Shown: in pieces, positions 22,801 to 30,633 of the stretch | Layout of the letters: every line of letters begins with the position of its first letter | Position numbering within the stretch: the first letter of the stretch is position 1 | DNA from: Gilliamella sp. Choc5-1 | GTDB taxonomy: Bacteria; Pseudomonadota; Gammaproteobacteria; Enterobacterales; Orbaceae | Length of the DNA stretch: 64,000 bases | Assembly: GCF_001690595.1 (NCBI RefSeq) | Contig: NZ_LZHH01000116.1 | Coordinates: 31,372-95,371 of the forward strand | Reading direction: 5' to 3' | Position numbers and translations under genes: made by a program | Notes under the pieces: generated by a model | The model's input: only the letters and a program-made list of their open reading frames with translations | Told to the model about the DNA's origin: nothing | Databases searched by the model: none

Positions 22801-23096
22801 GCCGCAGATATTACCTCTTGTTCTATAACATCTAACTCGGCTAAATCCCCACCGCACACCATGCACATCAAATCCCCCTCATCCATCGGGTGACCATTAA
22901 CACAATGTGGCAATGAGCTTATTTGCTCGGTTAACTCCTCGGCTGTAACAATAGACAACGGTCGCCAACCTGATTCACGAATCGGTTCGTTCGACAAATC
23001 CCAACCGCAAACTCCTGTCTCAATAGTTCCTTCGCAAAAAATCTCATAAAGTGATCTTTCTGTTTCACAATGAGGACAAAAACGCATCATTGCCAT
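16824..23096 (-). CDS. Giant pseudokinase / SF1 helicase / nuclease fusion protein
   Basis: A 2090-aa multidomain protein. (1) Zinc ribbons: C7, C10, C21, C30, then C65 and C78-x-x-C81 (HCVNGHP ... CMVCGG). (2) A protein-kinase-like domain (about 115-360) keeps HCD232, APE (276-278) and the helix-F Asp289 (SDWWSLG). It has Thr147 where the ATP-binding Lys is expected and GFG (252-254) instead of DFG, so it is probably a pseudokinase. (3) A long middle region (about 370-960) has no family I recognise. (4) A UPF1/DNA2-like SF1 helicase has Walker A GPPGTGKS at 973-980, motif II DEAS at 1636-1639, motif V VQGDERD and motif VI NVAITRAR at 1899-1906. (5) A C-terminal PD-(D/E)xK-like nuclease (about 1975-2075) has LDFAIE ... 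GIECD (E2024, D2026) and HIIRITSHEWY. The start is 11 bp after the radical SAM gene, with an AAGGA site. The kinase-helicase pairing recalls Mokosh defence proteins, but the partners differ. Confidence 0.9.
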   Translation of the reverse strand: MAMMRFCPHCETERSLYEIFCEGTIETGVCGWDLSNEPIRESGWRPLSIVTAEELTEQISSLPHCVNGHPMDEGDLMCMVCGGDLAELDVIEQEVISAATQTLESASQAVETTIDNWRILNTLSTTDGTRERYLAERIEDKKRAVLTLYHAGAEPDVAIYDVLKQLPKEHVPEIITAGRWNAQAYVVAEELTGGSLSDLGIVMTDLVSIKHVMAELGQALQAFTEVGLRHCDLRPETLLVRTKDPLDLVITGFGSARLSEFDLEVISPLKTTRYMAPEVIAGGVSVASDWWSLGIILLEQLTQGQCFAGVNDQAFLIQILTNGVTIPDNLPTQLQQLLKGLLAKNHHERWQWPQVQAWLQDQMVAVPEALSSPQHELGSTIQLGERHYSDIKLFALAAADPLYWQEACDHLVRGLVTTWLEKAEFDEQILAKVREVLRQLDLSDDLKLMLVLKILNPDMPLVLKGDIITPSWLLQHPLQGCLFIEGFIPHVLQDLEIWLWRLQERANTVRRRADNLQIRLDEETLKIHLLSTSRAQLTALWEERLAIFPDANNVGILSLIERRAISEEDLIVLLSAQIGQFKSIDNVTQEVLKLSDQHSVVTVDEQELKELMRQPRLALYQMLNERIEGFACIGHEQLDAWTEQYRLEKRMPFHQLLLLLSVPAEQWIKPHKQQYISQIIDFFHKKVSASVLQGPLVRMHLGLYMPRIDIYLLGTERKPAEALLDHLVARNSRQISIDLMAFQQDQYLERRLSNLYRQSSLYKRDTGIDDLYMGFPFLIYQEPTAYRLPRIAPLLLWPIKLHYELGARNHIAFSFDHDREEIRINPALEGILGKSLYQTWKNTLDELLTRSALSTQEIIDALSILGNPLSRKVQALPFKQEIKRGKLYLSCSAVFFNVNFMGQSIGEELNKLKKISPIGTALETALRLKSYQTLADIPEKTPELERYFTVASDPSQENAVLQSRQYPGLLIEGPPGTGKSQTIVNMIADAIGRNKTILLVCQKKAALEVVYKRLVAEGLNNRAIMINDVNADRNIVIISIREQLDRLFKSPVDTHWEAKREQIANQITQLEHQLDSYHQALHHVDEQTGLTYRELIAELISLNKQPSTFVAPQLRTVLSALNKVQLAELEDECALLIRYWLPANYEHTALSELRAFSHEPATLSDFNHFFTDFMEAEHNRTVVLNINQARFDLNDPTPYQHWIETDGQMFLAISDSVRIQLNKWSSLFKVDAAKQQSSSEGYTLITELKLLEEQLAVISDASWCDLSPKLCLLEQQQLDKLTKQASRMMTPTSWYSFLSITRYSAKKNLTHFLMQQGEISDGTRFPMLFHALILEQQYRPIRNKLQCIFKQLQLPIPDNTIGIKMAGLINETIVTLEEVMQLFNKIMIAPRTEEVEAALLNSKPAFEQLLADYTTAFNRYFARKEALEKLARIEHYLSPSLYQSCKTAIENNVSTEPKLLDIKQALPSLADYQYFRKRAEQLSATSLQLLAKLRSYQEPLKQIAVTDLEKVFRQLVNGEAYQAWKERIELAYPILLINDEETQKRIKLLAAADLEMRALNSVLLEQNIPIKELGSLRQWEDITRLTGVRARRLREFIEQGEKLGLMKLRSIWLMNPDVASRLLPLKAGLFDTVIYDEASQMPIQYAIPTLYRGKVLVVSGDEKQMPPSNFFANQIEIEEADLNLSYDELSDEEQEELQTGQWNCREIMDCPDLLQLARSVLPSTSLQIHYRSAYRELIAYSNAAFYNNQLNVPVRHPKSTIKQVQPIEFLQVNGVYHNQTNLTEAEQVVEKVAEIWQLPKEQRPSLGVVTFNKKQADLIEDLFNKKVRENEIFRTLYLEETQRVEAGENMSFFIKNVENVQGDERDIIIFSTTFGRNKEGVFRRNFGVLGQLGGERRLNVAITRARKKVILLCSMPIEDISDMLASQHQPISPRDYLQCYLAYARALSAGDFVTAQSLLKGIIATTETQATKLIESRQDALLNDVEMFIRSLGVSYTKNSGTGVFALDFAIEDPKTQLYIVGIECDAPTHPLLANARARDIWRTAVLKRSIPHIIRITSHEWYEQNEQIKAKLRQLINETLATGETHERS

Positions 23097-23107
23097 AATT
23101 GTTTTCC

Positions 23108-23752
23108 TTAATCTCGGGGTTTATCGATTGTTAATACTATACGGTGGCCTTGTTGTGCTAACATATCTTGTAATAGCTGCATGTCATTTCTTTTAGGAAT
23201 GCCTGCCAACCAAACCGTTCCATCTTCATCAAACATTACATCCAGTGCTTTTTCTTGTTCGTTCACGGTGGTTTGATAAGATCTAAACCGTTTTTCTCCT
23301 AAAGGTGTGAAAAAGTGTAGCCGTTGATTATCACTACCTCTAAGTTGTAACGTTTGCGCTGTTTGGTATTGAAAGGGATCGGTTATCAATGCATCTATAT
23401 AAGGTTTAATCGTAATTAAATGTTCGGTTATTTGCTCTAATGAATAACCGGTATACACTAAAATATCAATGGCCGTTTTTTGTTTAAGCTGTTGTAGTAA
23501 GGTAGATAAGGAATTCACTTGATCAAAAGGCTCGCCACCTGAAATAGTAATGCCATCAGCTTGTGCTAACCAAGGTGTTAGTTTATCGACTAATTCATCA
23601 ACATCAACAAACTCTTTGGCAGTGCCCCATGTGTCAGCTGAAATACAACCTTTACACCTTAAACGACATCCTTGAAACCATATACCTATTCTATTACCTG
23701 GTCCTAGTGTCGTCACCGGAAAATGGATACGAGATAAACCTAATTTTACCAT
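23108..23752 (-). CDS. Small radical SAM (4Fe-4S) protein, activase-like
   Basis: A 214-aa radical SAM protein. The cluster-binding CxxxCxxC is C29-C33-C36 (QGCRLRCKGC) and the SAM-binding GGEP is at residues 72-75 (ITISGGEPFDQ). Length and the N-terminal GPGNRIGIWFQGC resemble the compact activating enzymes (NrdG/PflA type) that generate glycyl radicals. No glycyl-radical enzyme is encoded nearby, so its partner is likely another operon protein or a different chemistry is involved. It is 1 bp from the upstream AAA+ gene stop and 11 bp from the downstream helicase gene. The C-terminal ~80 residues carry a short beta-rich extension. Confidence 0.88.
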   Translation of the reverse strand: MVKLGLSRIHFPVTTLGPGNRIGIWFQGCRLRCKGCISADTWGTAKEFVDVDELVDKLTPWLAQADGITISGGEPFDQVNSLSTLLQQLKQKTAIDILVYTGYSLEQITEHLITIKPYIDALITDPFQYQTAQTLQLRGSDNQRLHFFTPLGEKRFRSYQTTVNEQEKALDVMFDEDGTVWLAGIPKRNDMQLLQDMLAQQGHRIVLTIDKPRD

Positions 23753-23753
23753 T

Positions 23754-25568
23754 CTACAACTCCAATGTTATTGCATTAGCTTGCACTGAGGTAATAGTTA
23801 CATGCTGCCCAGCTTGAGGATTTAAAGCAAACAACTCACGTTCCAGTGGATTTAAAAGATGTGCTTCTAATTGATTACGAATACCTCGCCCACCATTAGA
23901 AAGATCAGTTAAAGCTAACATTTTTAGGCTATGCATGGCATTAGGGCTAAAGGTTAATGTCAGTCCTGTTTGCTTAAAATCATTTAAAATATTAGCCACC
24001 ATTTGTTGAAAAATCTGTTCAGCAATTTCTGGGCGGATAAAATCAAATACCACAATATTTTCCCCGATCCTGTTCAAAATTTCAGGACGATTTAGTACTA
24101 ACTTGAAATAATGATCTATCTCATTTTTTACTCTTAGTTGTACCACATCAAAAGAATCATCGGCACTAACATTCACCTCTCGTTTTCCGGTTTCTGTCAT
24201 TTTATAAATGCCTAAGTTAGATGTAAAAATAATCAGCGCTTCAGAAAAATAAACTCTATCTCCTCTTCCTGAAGTCAACTCACCATCATCTAAAATCTGC
24301 AAAAATTTATCCAAAATACGGGGATGCGCTTTCTCAATTTCATCAAATAACACAACACTAAAAGGTTTTTCTCGAATTGCATTAGTCAGCTCGCCGCCTA
24401 CGTCATACCCCACATAACCAGGAGGTGCACCAATTAAACGTTGATCTGAATGCTCTGAGCTAAACTCAGACATGTCGAATCGGATATATGCACTCTCATC
24501 ATTAAATAATAGACTGGTGATAGTTTTTGCTAACTCTGTTTTACCAACCCCTGTAGGCCCAGCTAAAAACACTACTCCTCGAGGTCGATTCCCCTTACGG
24601 TTAACACCGATTCCCGTAATTGCACGCTTAACAATATCTAACATATGCGTCACAGCATGCATTTGCCCTTTTACGCGCTGCGAAATAAAGTTTTCTGCCT
24701 GCTGTATTTTTTCTCTATCTATTTTTTGCCAAGGATCCTCTGTCACCCCCACCTTATAACGTCGTACAGCATCAGCAATTACGTTAACACCTATATTTTC
24801 TACTCGTGCCAATGTAGCAATTGCGTTCATATCCAATAACAGCATACCTTCTGTACTATTTACGAATGTTTTTTCGGCTTGAGTTAAAATCTCATCTGGT
24901 AATTGTTGGGCATGAGCAATTCCCTTAATTAATGCACCTGCCAAAGCTCGGCGAGCAATATGATCTGGTTTAGCGACAGAAATAGATCTTACTTTAGGAT
25001 TATTCACCAAGAACCAATCAGGTAAATCCCCCTCCTTTTCCACGACCCATAGCACTGTATTAAAAAAAGGTTGGCGATTTTCCCCTGCAGGACGTACTTT
25101 TGCCTGATGAGACAAAATCAATGCTCGTGTAAATAATTGATGTTCAGCTGGCGTTAAATTATCGGTGCGCACACTTAATTGAGAAGCAAAATCCACCAAT
25201 AAAGCAATGGGATCTCCAACAAAATTAACAAACCGTTCTAATACAGAACTCAATAAATCAACACCACCTGCGGCTTTGCCATTTTCTGGTGTTAAACCTA
25301 ACTTTTGTAATAATTGCTCGGTATTATTGGCAGGAAAGTCGGCTGTTTGTAAACATCGAAAGCCCGACAAGGGATCCCATATCACAACATGCTCATAACC
25401 GACTTGTTTTAAGCAACGGTAAACGGTTAATTCAAAAGATTGTGGTATAATAACAGAAGGGACTATCTCGCAAGCTTGTAAATCTCGGATATTACCGGAT
25501 AAGACAAATTGACTTTTAAGTGGTAAAAAACGTAACAAATCTCGTACCCATCGAGGATTTTCAAACAT
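23754..25568 (-). CDS. Clp/Hsp100-like AAA+ ATPase, first gene of the operon
   Basis: A 604-aa protein. Residues about 1-220 look like a degenerate AAA fold: a Walker B-like LLVDFAS and a sensor-like block ending LVNNPKVRSISVAKPD, but no Walker A. Residues about 285-604 are a full Clp/Hsp100 D2-type AAA+ module: Walker A GPTGVGKT (337-344), pore loop GYVG (384-387), Walker B VVLFDE (405-410), Arg finger R500 and sensor 2 GGRGIRN (559-565). The GYVG loop suggests it threads polypeptides. No ClpP-binding IGF/IGL loop is obvious and there is no ClpN repeat domain, so it is not ClpA, ClpB or ClpX. It starts with a good GGGAG ribosome site 6 bp before the ATG and leads the four-gene transcript. 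Confidence 0.9.
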   Translation of the reverse strand: MFENPRWVRDLLRFLPLKSQFVLSGNIRDLQACEIVPSVIIPQSFELTVYRCLKQVGYEHVVIWDPLSGFRCLQTADFPANNTEQLLQKLGLTPENGKAAGGVDLLSSVLERFVNFVGDPIALLVDFASQLSVRTDNLTPAEHQLFTRALILSHQAKVRPAGENRQPFFNTVLWVVEKEGDLPDWFLVNNPKVRSISVAKPDHIARRALAGALIKGIAHAQQLPDEILTQAEKTFVNSTEGMLLLDMNAIATLARVENIGVNVIADAVRRYKVGVTEDPWQKIDREKIQQAENFISQRVKGQMHAVTHMLDIVKRAITGIGVNRKGNRPRGVVFLAGPTGVGKTELAKTITSLLFNDESAYIRFDMSEFSSEHSDQRLIGAPPGYVGYDVGGELTNAIREKPFSVVLFDEIEKAHPRILDKFLQILDDGELTSGRGDRVYFSEALIIFTSNLGIYKMTETGKREVNVSADDSFDVVQLRVKNEIDHYFKLVLNRPEILNRIGENIVVFDFIRPEIAEQIFQQMVANILNDFKQTGLTLTFSPNAMHSLKMLALTDLSNGGRGIRNQLEAHLLNPLERELFALNPQAGQHVTITSVQANAITLEL

Positions 25569-26100
25569 GCTTGACTCCCTTAAAAATAAAACTTATTAAC
25601 TCATAATTATAAGGCACATTGGTATAAAATGATTTATTGGCGTATTTTTCTTTTAGCTGATTGTTCCTGACCAAAATACTAGACAGTGCCTATATCTATC
25701 ATTTTACTGTTTTGGTAATATTGTTGTTCACATTGTTGTAGCAATACCCAACCATTAGCCCAATAACAACCGATACGATTATAATAGATTTTAATATGTT
25801 GAATATAAAAAACACATAAAAAGTATATAATTTAGAATAATGTGCTCGTAATGAGTTCAATTCTTTAATTAAATGCAAGCGTATCCATTTTATATTAAGC
25901 CCAAATAACCTCTGTAATAAACCAATAATCAGTTATAATAAAATTATTATATAGATGATTACATTATACAACTTACATTTATCATAATTTATGATTAAAC
26001 TAAAAATAAGAACCAGTGCAAATTTATGCATTTTAATGGTTCTTTGTTAGACTAATGAATTTACTTATTACGTTGAGAGATAAAAAAAAGAAAAACCACC
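25569..26100. other. Divergent gap between the operon and mutS, with a possible small membrane ORF
   Basis: About 530 bp of AT-rich DNA. On the minus strand a frame is open from about 25932 to a TGA at 25699-25701 (about 77 codons) and encodes a basic N-terminal part (KWIRLHLIKELNSLRAHYSK) followed by a hydrophobic helix (SIIIVSVVIGLMVGY). There is no in-frame ATG; GTG or TTG starts are possible. It could be a small membrane protein, a gene relic or chance. The mutS ribosome site is weak (AAAAGAAA). Confidence 0.3.
25606..25634 (-). promoter_or_regulatory. Candidate promoter of the AAA+/helicase operon
   Basis: A TATAAT -10 hexamer (minus strand, + coordinates 25606-25611) lies about 40 bp upstream of the AAA+ start; the -35 region (AATCAT) is poor. 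A promoter is expected here because the next gene upstream is divergent. Confidence 0.3.
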
Positions 26101-28659
26101 ATGACTAATAAAGACAATTTAGCCAACCACACCCCAATGATGCAACAGTATTTAAAACTTAAAGCTGAAAACCCTGATATTTTATTATTTTATCGTATGG
26201 GTGATTTTTATGAGATGTTTTATGATGATGCCAAGCGTGCCTCGCAACTTTTAGATATTTCGCTCACAAAGCGTGGTTCGTCAAATGGAGAGCCCATTCC
26301 AATGGCTGGCGTACCCTATCATGCGGTTGAAAGTTATTTAGCAAAGTTAATCTCACTAGGTGAATCAGTTGCTATTTGTGAACAGATTGGCGATCCAGCT
26401 ACTAGTAAAGGACCAGTAGAACGAAAAATTGTCCGTATTGTAACTCCTGGTACAGTAAGTGATGAGCTATTATTAGAAGATCGCAAAGACAATTTACTGG
26501 CATCAATTTGGCAATATAAAAATTATTACGGCTATGCCACACTCGATATCAGTTCAGGACGATTTTATATTTTTGAATGTGACAATTTCGAGAAAATGCA
26601 AGCCGAATTACAACGAACAAGTCCTGTCGAATTACTATATCCAGAAGAATTTCAATCCATGCCATTAATTGAAAATAACTCTGGATTGCGCCGTCGCCCG
26701 CAATGGGACTTTGATCTTGAAACAGCAAAACAACAGCTTAATCTACAATTTGACACTAATGATTTAATTGGATTTGGTGTGGAAGACTGTCATTATGCAC
26801 TTTGTGCAGCTGGCTGTTTGTTACAATATGTTAAAGATACCCAGCGAACAGCTCTACCTCATATACGTTCAATTGTCAAACAGTCGGCTTATGATTTTGT
26901 CGTGTTAGATGCCGCAACACGTCGTAATCTAGAAATCACCGAAAACCTATCTGGTGGAACTCAAAATACTGTAGCTGAAATACTTGATAAAACTCAAACA
27001 CCAATGGGTAGCCGTATGCTTAAACGTTGGTTGCATTCACCAATTCGTAATTTGACTATATTACAAAATCGACAACAAGCTATTGGCGAATTACAAAATT
27101 ATATTGATGAAGTTAATCCATTATTAAAACAAATTGGTGATTTGGAACGTATTTTAGCAAGACTTGCATTACATACGGCTCGACCTCGTGATTTTGCTCG
27201 TTTACGTGATGCTTATAATTTATTACCACAATTACAAACACTATTAAGTGGTCTTACTTCACCTGCGTTAATTAATTTGCGTAAAAAAATAAATCAATTT
27301 GACCGTATAGCCGAAATATTAAATCAGGCTATTGTTGAAACACCGCCAGTAATTATTCGTGATGGTGGGGTTATTGCTAATGGATATAATGCAGAACTAG
27401 ACGAACTACGAAGTTTAGCCGATGGTGCAACCAATTATTTAGAACAGTTAGAAATCCGAGAACGTGAAACACTTGGCATTGACACATTAAAAGTTGGATT
27501 TAATGCTGTGCATGGCTACTATATCCAAATCAGCCGTGGGCAAAGCCATTTGGCACCAATTCATTATACTCGTCGTCAAACACTGAAAAATGTTGAGCGA
27601 TATATCATCCCCGAACTTAAAGAGTACGAAGATAAAGTGCTAACATCCAAAGGACGAGCATTAGCACTCGAAAAGCAACTTTACGAACAGCTATTTGATC
27701 TATTAATTCCAGATCTAGCCACTATGCAAATCAGTGCTGAGGCCATTGCCGAACTTGATGTGCTTACCAACCTAGCGGAACGATCATTAACACTTAACTA
27801 TCAAAAACCAACACTATCAACCGACTCAGGAATAGAAATTAAAGATGGTCGACATGTGGTGATTGAACAAGTGCTACAAACCCCGTTTATTGCAAACTCG
27901 CTCTCATTATTACCAAGCAGACGTATGTTAATTATTACAGGTCCAAACATGGGCGGTAAAAGTACTTATATGCGTCAAACTGCTTTAATTGTTTTACTAT
28001 CTTATATTGGTAGCTTTGTCCCTGCATCAAAAGCAGTCATTGGACCTGTTGATCGCATTTTTACACGTATTGGTGCTTCTGATGATTTGGCATCTGGACG
28101 CTCCACTTTTATGGTCGAAATGACCGAAACGGCTAACATTATGCACAATGCAACTCAACAAAGTTTAGTATTAATGGATGAAATTGGTCGAGGAACTTCA
28201 ACATATGATGGGCTTTCATTAGCTTGGGCTTGTGCTGAAAATTTAGCAAATGAAATCAAATCAATGACGCTTTTTGCCACTCATTACTTTGAATTAACCC
28301 AATTACCCGAACATATGCAAGGTGTTTATAATATCCACTTTGATGCCATTGAACACGATAATACCGTTGCTTTTATCCACGAAGTATCTGAAGGCGCAGC
28401 GAGTAAAAGTTTTGGTATTGCTGTTGCTGGACTTGCCGGTGTGCCTAAGACAGTATTAAAGCGAGCTAAACAAAAATTGAAAGAGCTCGAGATTATTTCA
28501 AAACAAACGGCTAACAGTGGCGTTGCTCAATCTCAACTTTCTTTTATCAACGAACCTGAACCTTCGGAAGTTGAAGAAGCGTTAAAACAGATTGATCCTG
28601 ATGCTTTAACACCAAAACAAGCATTAGAAATTTTATATCAATTAAAAAAGTTGGTGTGA
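26101..28659 (+). CDS. mutS: DNA mismatch repair protein MutS
   Basis: MutS recognises mismatches and small loops and recruits MutL. The 852-aa protein starts with the mismatch-binding domain ([15 protein letters not shown]; the Phe-x-Glu wedge is F36-Y-E38). Connector, core and clamp domains follow, then the ABC-type ATPase with Walker A GPNMGGKS (614-621), [12 protein letters not shown] and the ATHYFEL switch. The C-terminus retains the short tetramerisation region ([16 protein letters not shown]). Length and motifs match E. coli (853 aa), so it should be functional. Homopolymer-dependent phase variation elsewhere in the window depends on such repair. Confidence 0.97.
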   Translation: MTNKDNLANHTPMMQQYLKLKAENPDILLFYRMGDFYEMFYDDAKRASQLLDISLTKRGSSNGEPIPMAGVPYHAVESYLAKLISLGESVAICEQIGDPATSKGPVERKIVRIVTPGTVSDELLLEDRKDNLLASIWQYKNYYGYATLDISSGRFYIFECDNFEKMQAELQRTSPVELLYPEEFQSMPLIENNSGLRRRPQWDFDLETAKQQLNLQFDTNDLIGFGVEDCHYALCAAGCLLQYVKDTQRTALPHIRSIVKQSAYDFVVLDAATRRNLEITENLSGGTQNTVAEILDKTQTPMGSRMLKRWLHSPIRNLTILQNRQQAIGELQNYIDEVNPLLKQIGDLERILARLALHTARPRDFARLRDAYNLLPQLQTLLSGLTSPALINLRKKINQFDRIAEILNQAIVETPPVIIRDGGVIANGYNAELDELRSLADGATNYLEQLEIRERETLGIDTLKVGFNAVHGYYIQISRGQSHLAPIHYTRRQTLKNVERYIIPELKEYEDKVLTSKGRALALEKQLYEQLFDLLIPDLATMQISAEAIAELDVLTNLAERSLTLNYQKPTLSTDSGIEIKDGRHVVIEQVLQTPFIANSLSLLPSRRMLIITGPNMGGKSTYMRQTALIVLLSYIGSFVPASKAVIGPVDRIFTRIGASDDLASGRSTFMVEMTETANIMHNATQQSLVLMDEIGRGTSTYDGLSLAWACAENLANEIKSMTLFATHYFELTQLPEHMQGVYNIHFDAIEHDNTVAFIHEVSEGAASKSFGIAVAGLAGVPKTVLKRAKQKLKELEIISKQTANSGVAQSQLSFINEPEPSEVEEALKQIDPDALTPKQALEILYQLKKLV

Positions 28660-28698
28660 TCAAATAGCTACTAATTGTTCTATTATGATGTTATGCTG

Positions 28699-28735
28699 AA
28701 AAAACCGCTAGATGTGATTTCGAGCGGTTGGTTTT
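28699..28735. terminator. Hairpin between mutS and dld
   Basis: AACCGCT / AGCGGTT stem (13-nt loop) with flanking A-run and T-run between the convergent mutS and dld genes; likely bidirectional. Confidence 0.6.
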
Positions 28736-28757
28736 AAGTATCTAGAATTTAAAAAAA

Positions 28758-30455
28758 TTAAGCCCAATTTTTCTTCTTAGATGTTTTACCGATGCCCGGA
28801 TTAAGGCTGTTTGTAGGATCAAGCTCTTGATAGAATTTTTTCAAATCCTCATTGGCATGATACAAATGCCCCACATTGTGCTCGGCTGGATATTGCGCAC
28901 CACGCTGATCAAGCAATGCTAAAATCTCTTCTTTAACTTTATCGCAATCCACCCCTTTTTTAGCTATATAATCTTGATGAAATACATAACAGAAAAAATG
29001 CCCATAATACATTTTATAAATAAATTTCTGATCAATATTATCTGGTAGCGTCTCAAACCAATCGGTATCATTGCGTCGTAATGCAATATCTAATGCAACA
29101 ATGTTTTCCACTGTTTTACTATGTACATTGCGATATGCCGTTGCAGCCCCCGCAGCCGCAAAACGGTGTAACATTGCGGCTTCGGCTTCTTTTTCGTTAC
29201 ATAAAAAATAATTACCATTTTTATTTTGAAAATAGTCTTTTAAAAAAGACTCAGCTTCTGCAATCCCATCATCTGCCATTTTTAAAATAAGGTGATGTTC
29301 ATAACGATCACGATAATCACGCATTGATTTTGGTAAATGATTTGGCAAAAATTTGCAAGCAAAGATAGAAAACCGATCCGAAAAATTCTTTGGAAAAAAT
29401 GGAATTTTAGCGGTAACACGATCAACAAAGTTCTTAAACACAAACATGCGTGGCATCATATCTGTACCTAACTTTTTAATGGCTAAAAAGGTCGGTTTCC
29501 CATAAACTGCAGCAATATCAAAAGCCACGCGATGTATATATTCGCCCGACACAGGCAAGGTTTTAAATTGGCTTAAAATGTGGCGACGAATACCATTTAA
29601 TTCATTAATATCATTTGTACCAATATAAAATACGGCTGATTTTTTCTCTAACGGAAATGTATCAAGGCGCACAGCAAATACCATTAATCTACCAGCACTA
29701 CCTGATGCTTCATAATGACGAGCAGGATCAGCATTAAATCTAGCAGGAGTATCGGCATCTACTTCACGAACATGCTCACAATAATGGTGATCATGGCCTA
29801 AACCAGCATCATGTTTAATATCCTTATCAGTATAAGTATGATTTTGAAGATTCTGTAAAATTGTTTCTGGTTCATCACCCAATTCTATACCTAAATGATT
29901 AACTAAACGCAATTGCCCTTGCGCATCTAATTGAGCAAACACCGCCATTTGAGTATACGCAGGTCCACGCTGAATCAGTGCTCCACCCGAATTATTACAT
30001 ACACCCCCCATCACAGAAGCGCCAATGCAAGATGAACCTATAACCGAATGCGGACCTCGATGATATTTTTTTAATTCCTTTTCTAGACGAAAAAGTGTGC
30101 TACCTGGCAAGCAGACAACTTGTTCACCATTTTCTATCACTTTAATACTATCTAAGCGACGAGTACTAACAATAACAACAGGACGATCATAGCCATTACC
30201 ATCAGGCGTTGAACCACCAGTTAATCCAGTATTTGCGGATTGTGTGATAACAATCACATCCGCTTCAACACACGCCTTTAACACCTGCCACTGTTCAACT
30301 AACGTTCCCGGCAAAACAACGGCCAATGCATCACCTTCGCCAAAGCGAATACCTTGACGATAAGGTAATGTGCGTGCTGGATTGGTTAGAGTATATTTAT
30401 GTCCAACAATACCTTGTAGCTGCTCAATGAGCTTAGCTGTTTGATTACTTTTCAT
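28758..30455 (-). CDS. dld: Quinone-dependent D-lactate dehydrogenase
   Basis: Dld is a peripheral-membrane FAD enzyme oxidising D-lactate to pyruvate and feeding electrons to quinone. The 565-aa sequence matches the E. coli enzyme (571 aa): an FAD-binding PCMH domain with ITQSANTGLTGGSTPDG, GSSCIGASVMGGVCNNSGG and RGPAYTQMAVFAQLD; a cap/membrane-binding domain; and a C-terminal segment with HNVGHLYHA and DPTNSLNPGIGKTSK. Single gene with a leader of about 180 bp to rlmF. Growth on D-lactate would suit a gut fermentative niche (inference). Confidence 0.95.
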   Translation of the reverse strand: MKSNQTAKLIEQLQGIVGHKYTLTNPARTLPYRQGIRFGEGDALAVVLPGTLVEQWQVLKACVEADVIVITQSANTGLTGGSTPDGNGYDRPVVIVSTRRLDSIKVIENGEQVVCLPGSTLFRLEKELKKYHRGPHSVIGSSCIGASVMGGVCNNSGGALIQRGPAYTQMAVFAQLDAQGQLRLVNHLGIELGDEPETILQNLQNHTYTDKDIKHDAGLGHDHHYCEHVREVDADTPARFNADPARHYEASGSAGRLMVFAVRLDTFPLEKKSAVFYIGTNDINELNGIRRHILSQFKTLPVSGEYIHRVAFDIAAVYGKPTFLAIKKLGTDMMPRMFVFKNFVDRVTAKIPFFPKNFSDRFSIFACKFLPNHLPKSMRDYRDRYEHHLILKMADDGIAEAESFLKDYFQNKNGNYFLCNEKEAEAAMLHRFAAAGAATAYRNVHSKTVENIVALDIALRRNDTDWFETLPDNIDQKFIYKMYYGHFFCYVFHQDYIAKKGVDCDKVKEEILALLDQRGAQYPAEHNVGHLYHANEDLKKFYQELDPTNSLNPGIGKTSKKKNWA

Positions 30456-30586
30456 ATTGGTATTTCCTATGCTTATTGAAAATTGAGATGGGTTAATAGC
30501 GGCGATTAAATAATCACCATCTTAACCAAAAGCGAAACAATAAGCTATCGGAATTTTTATTGCAGATGAACAAAACACACTTAAAC

Positions 30587-30608
30587 GACCTTTTACAACA
30601 AAAAGGTC
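30587..30608 (-). terminator. Hairpin after rlmF
   Basis: Perfect 8-bp stem GACCTTTT / AAAAGGTC with a 6-nt loop, 26 bp beyond the rlmF stop on the minus strand. Confidence 0.55.
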
Positions 30609-30633
30609 TATAAAGGTAATTTATTTATAATGT

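Noticed and set aside
16824..23096. Simple assignment of the operon to Mokosh
   Set aside because: The kinase-helicase pairing is similar, but Mokosh as I know it uses a PLD-family nuclease and has no AAA+ unfoldase or radical SAM gene; the fit is partial only.
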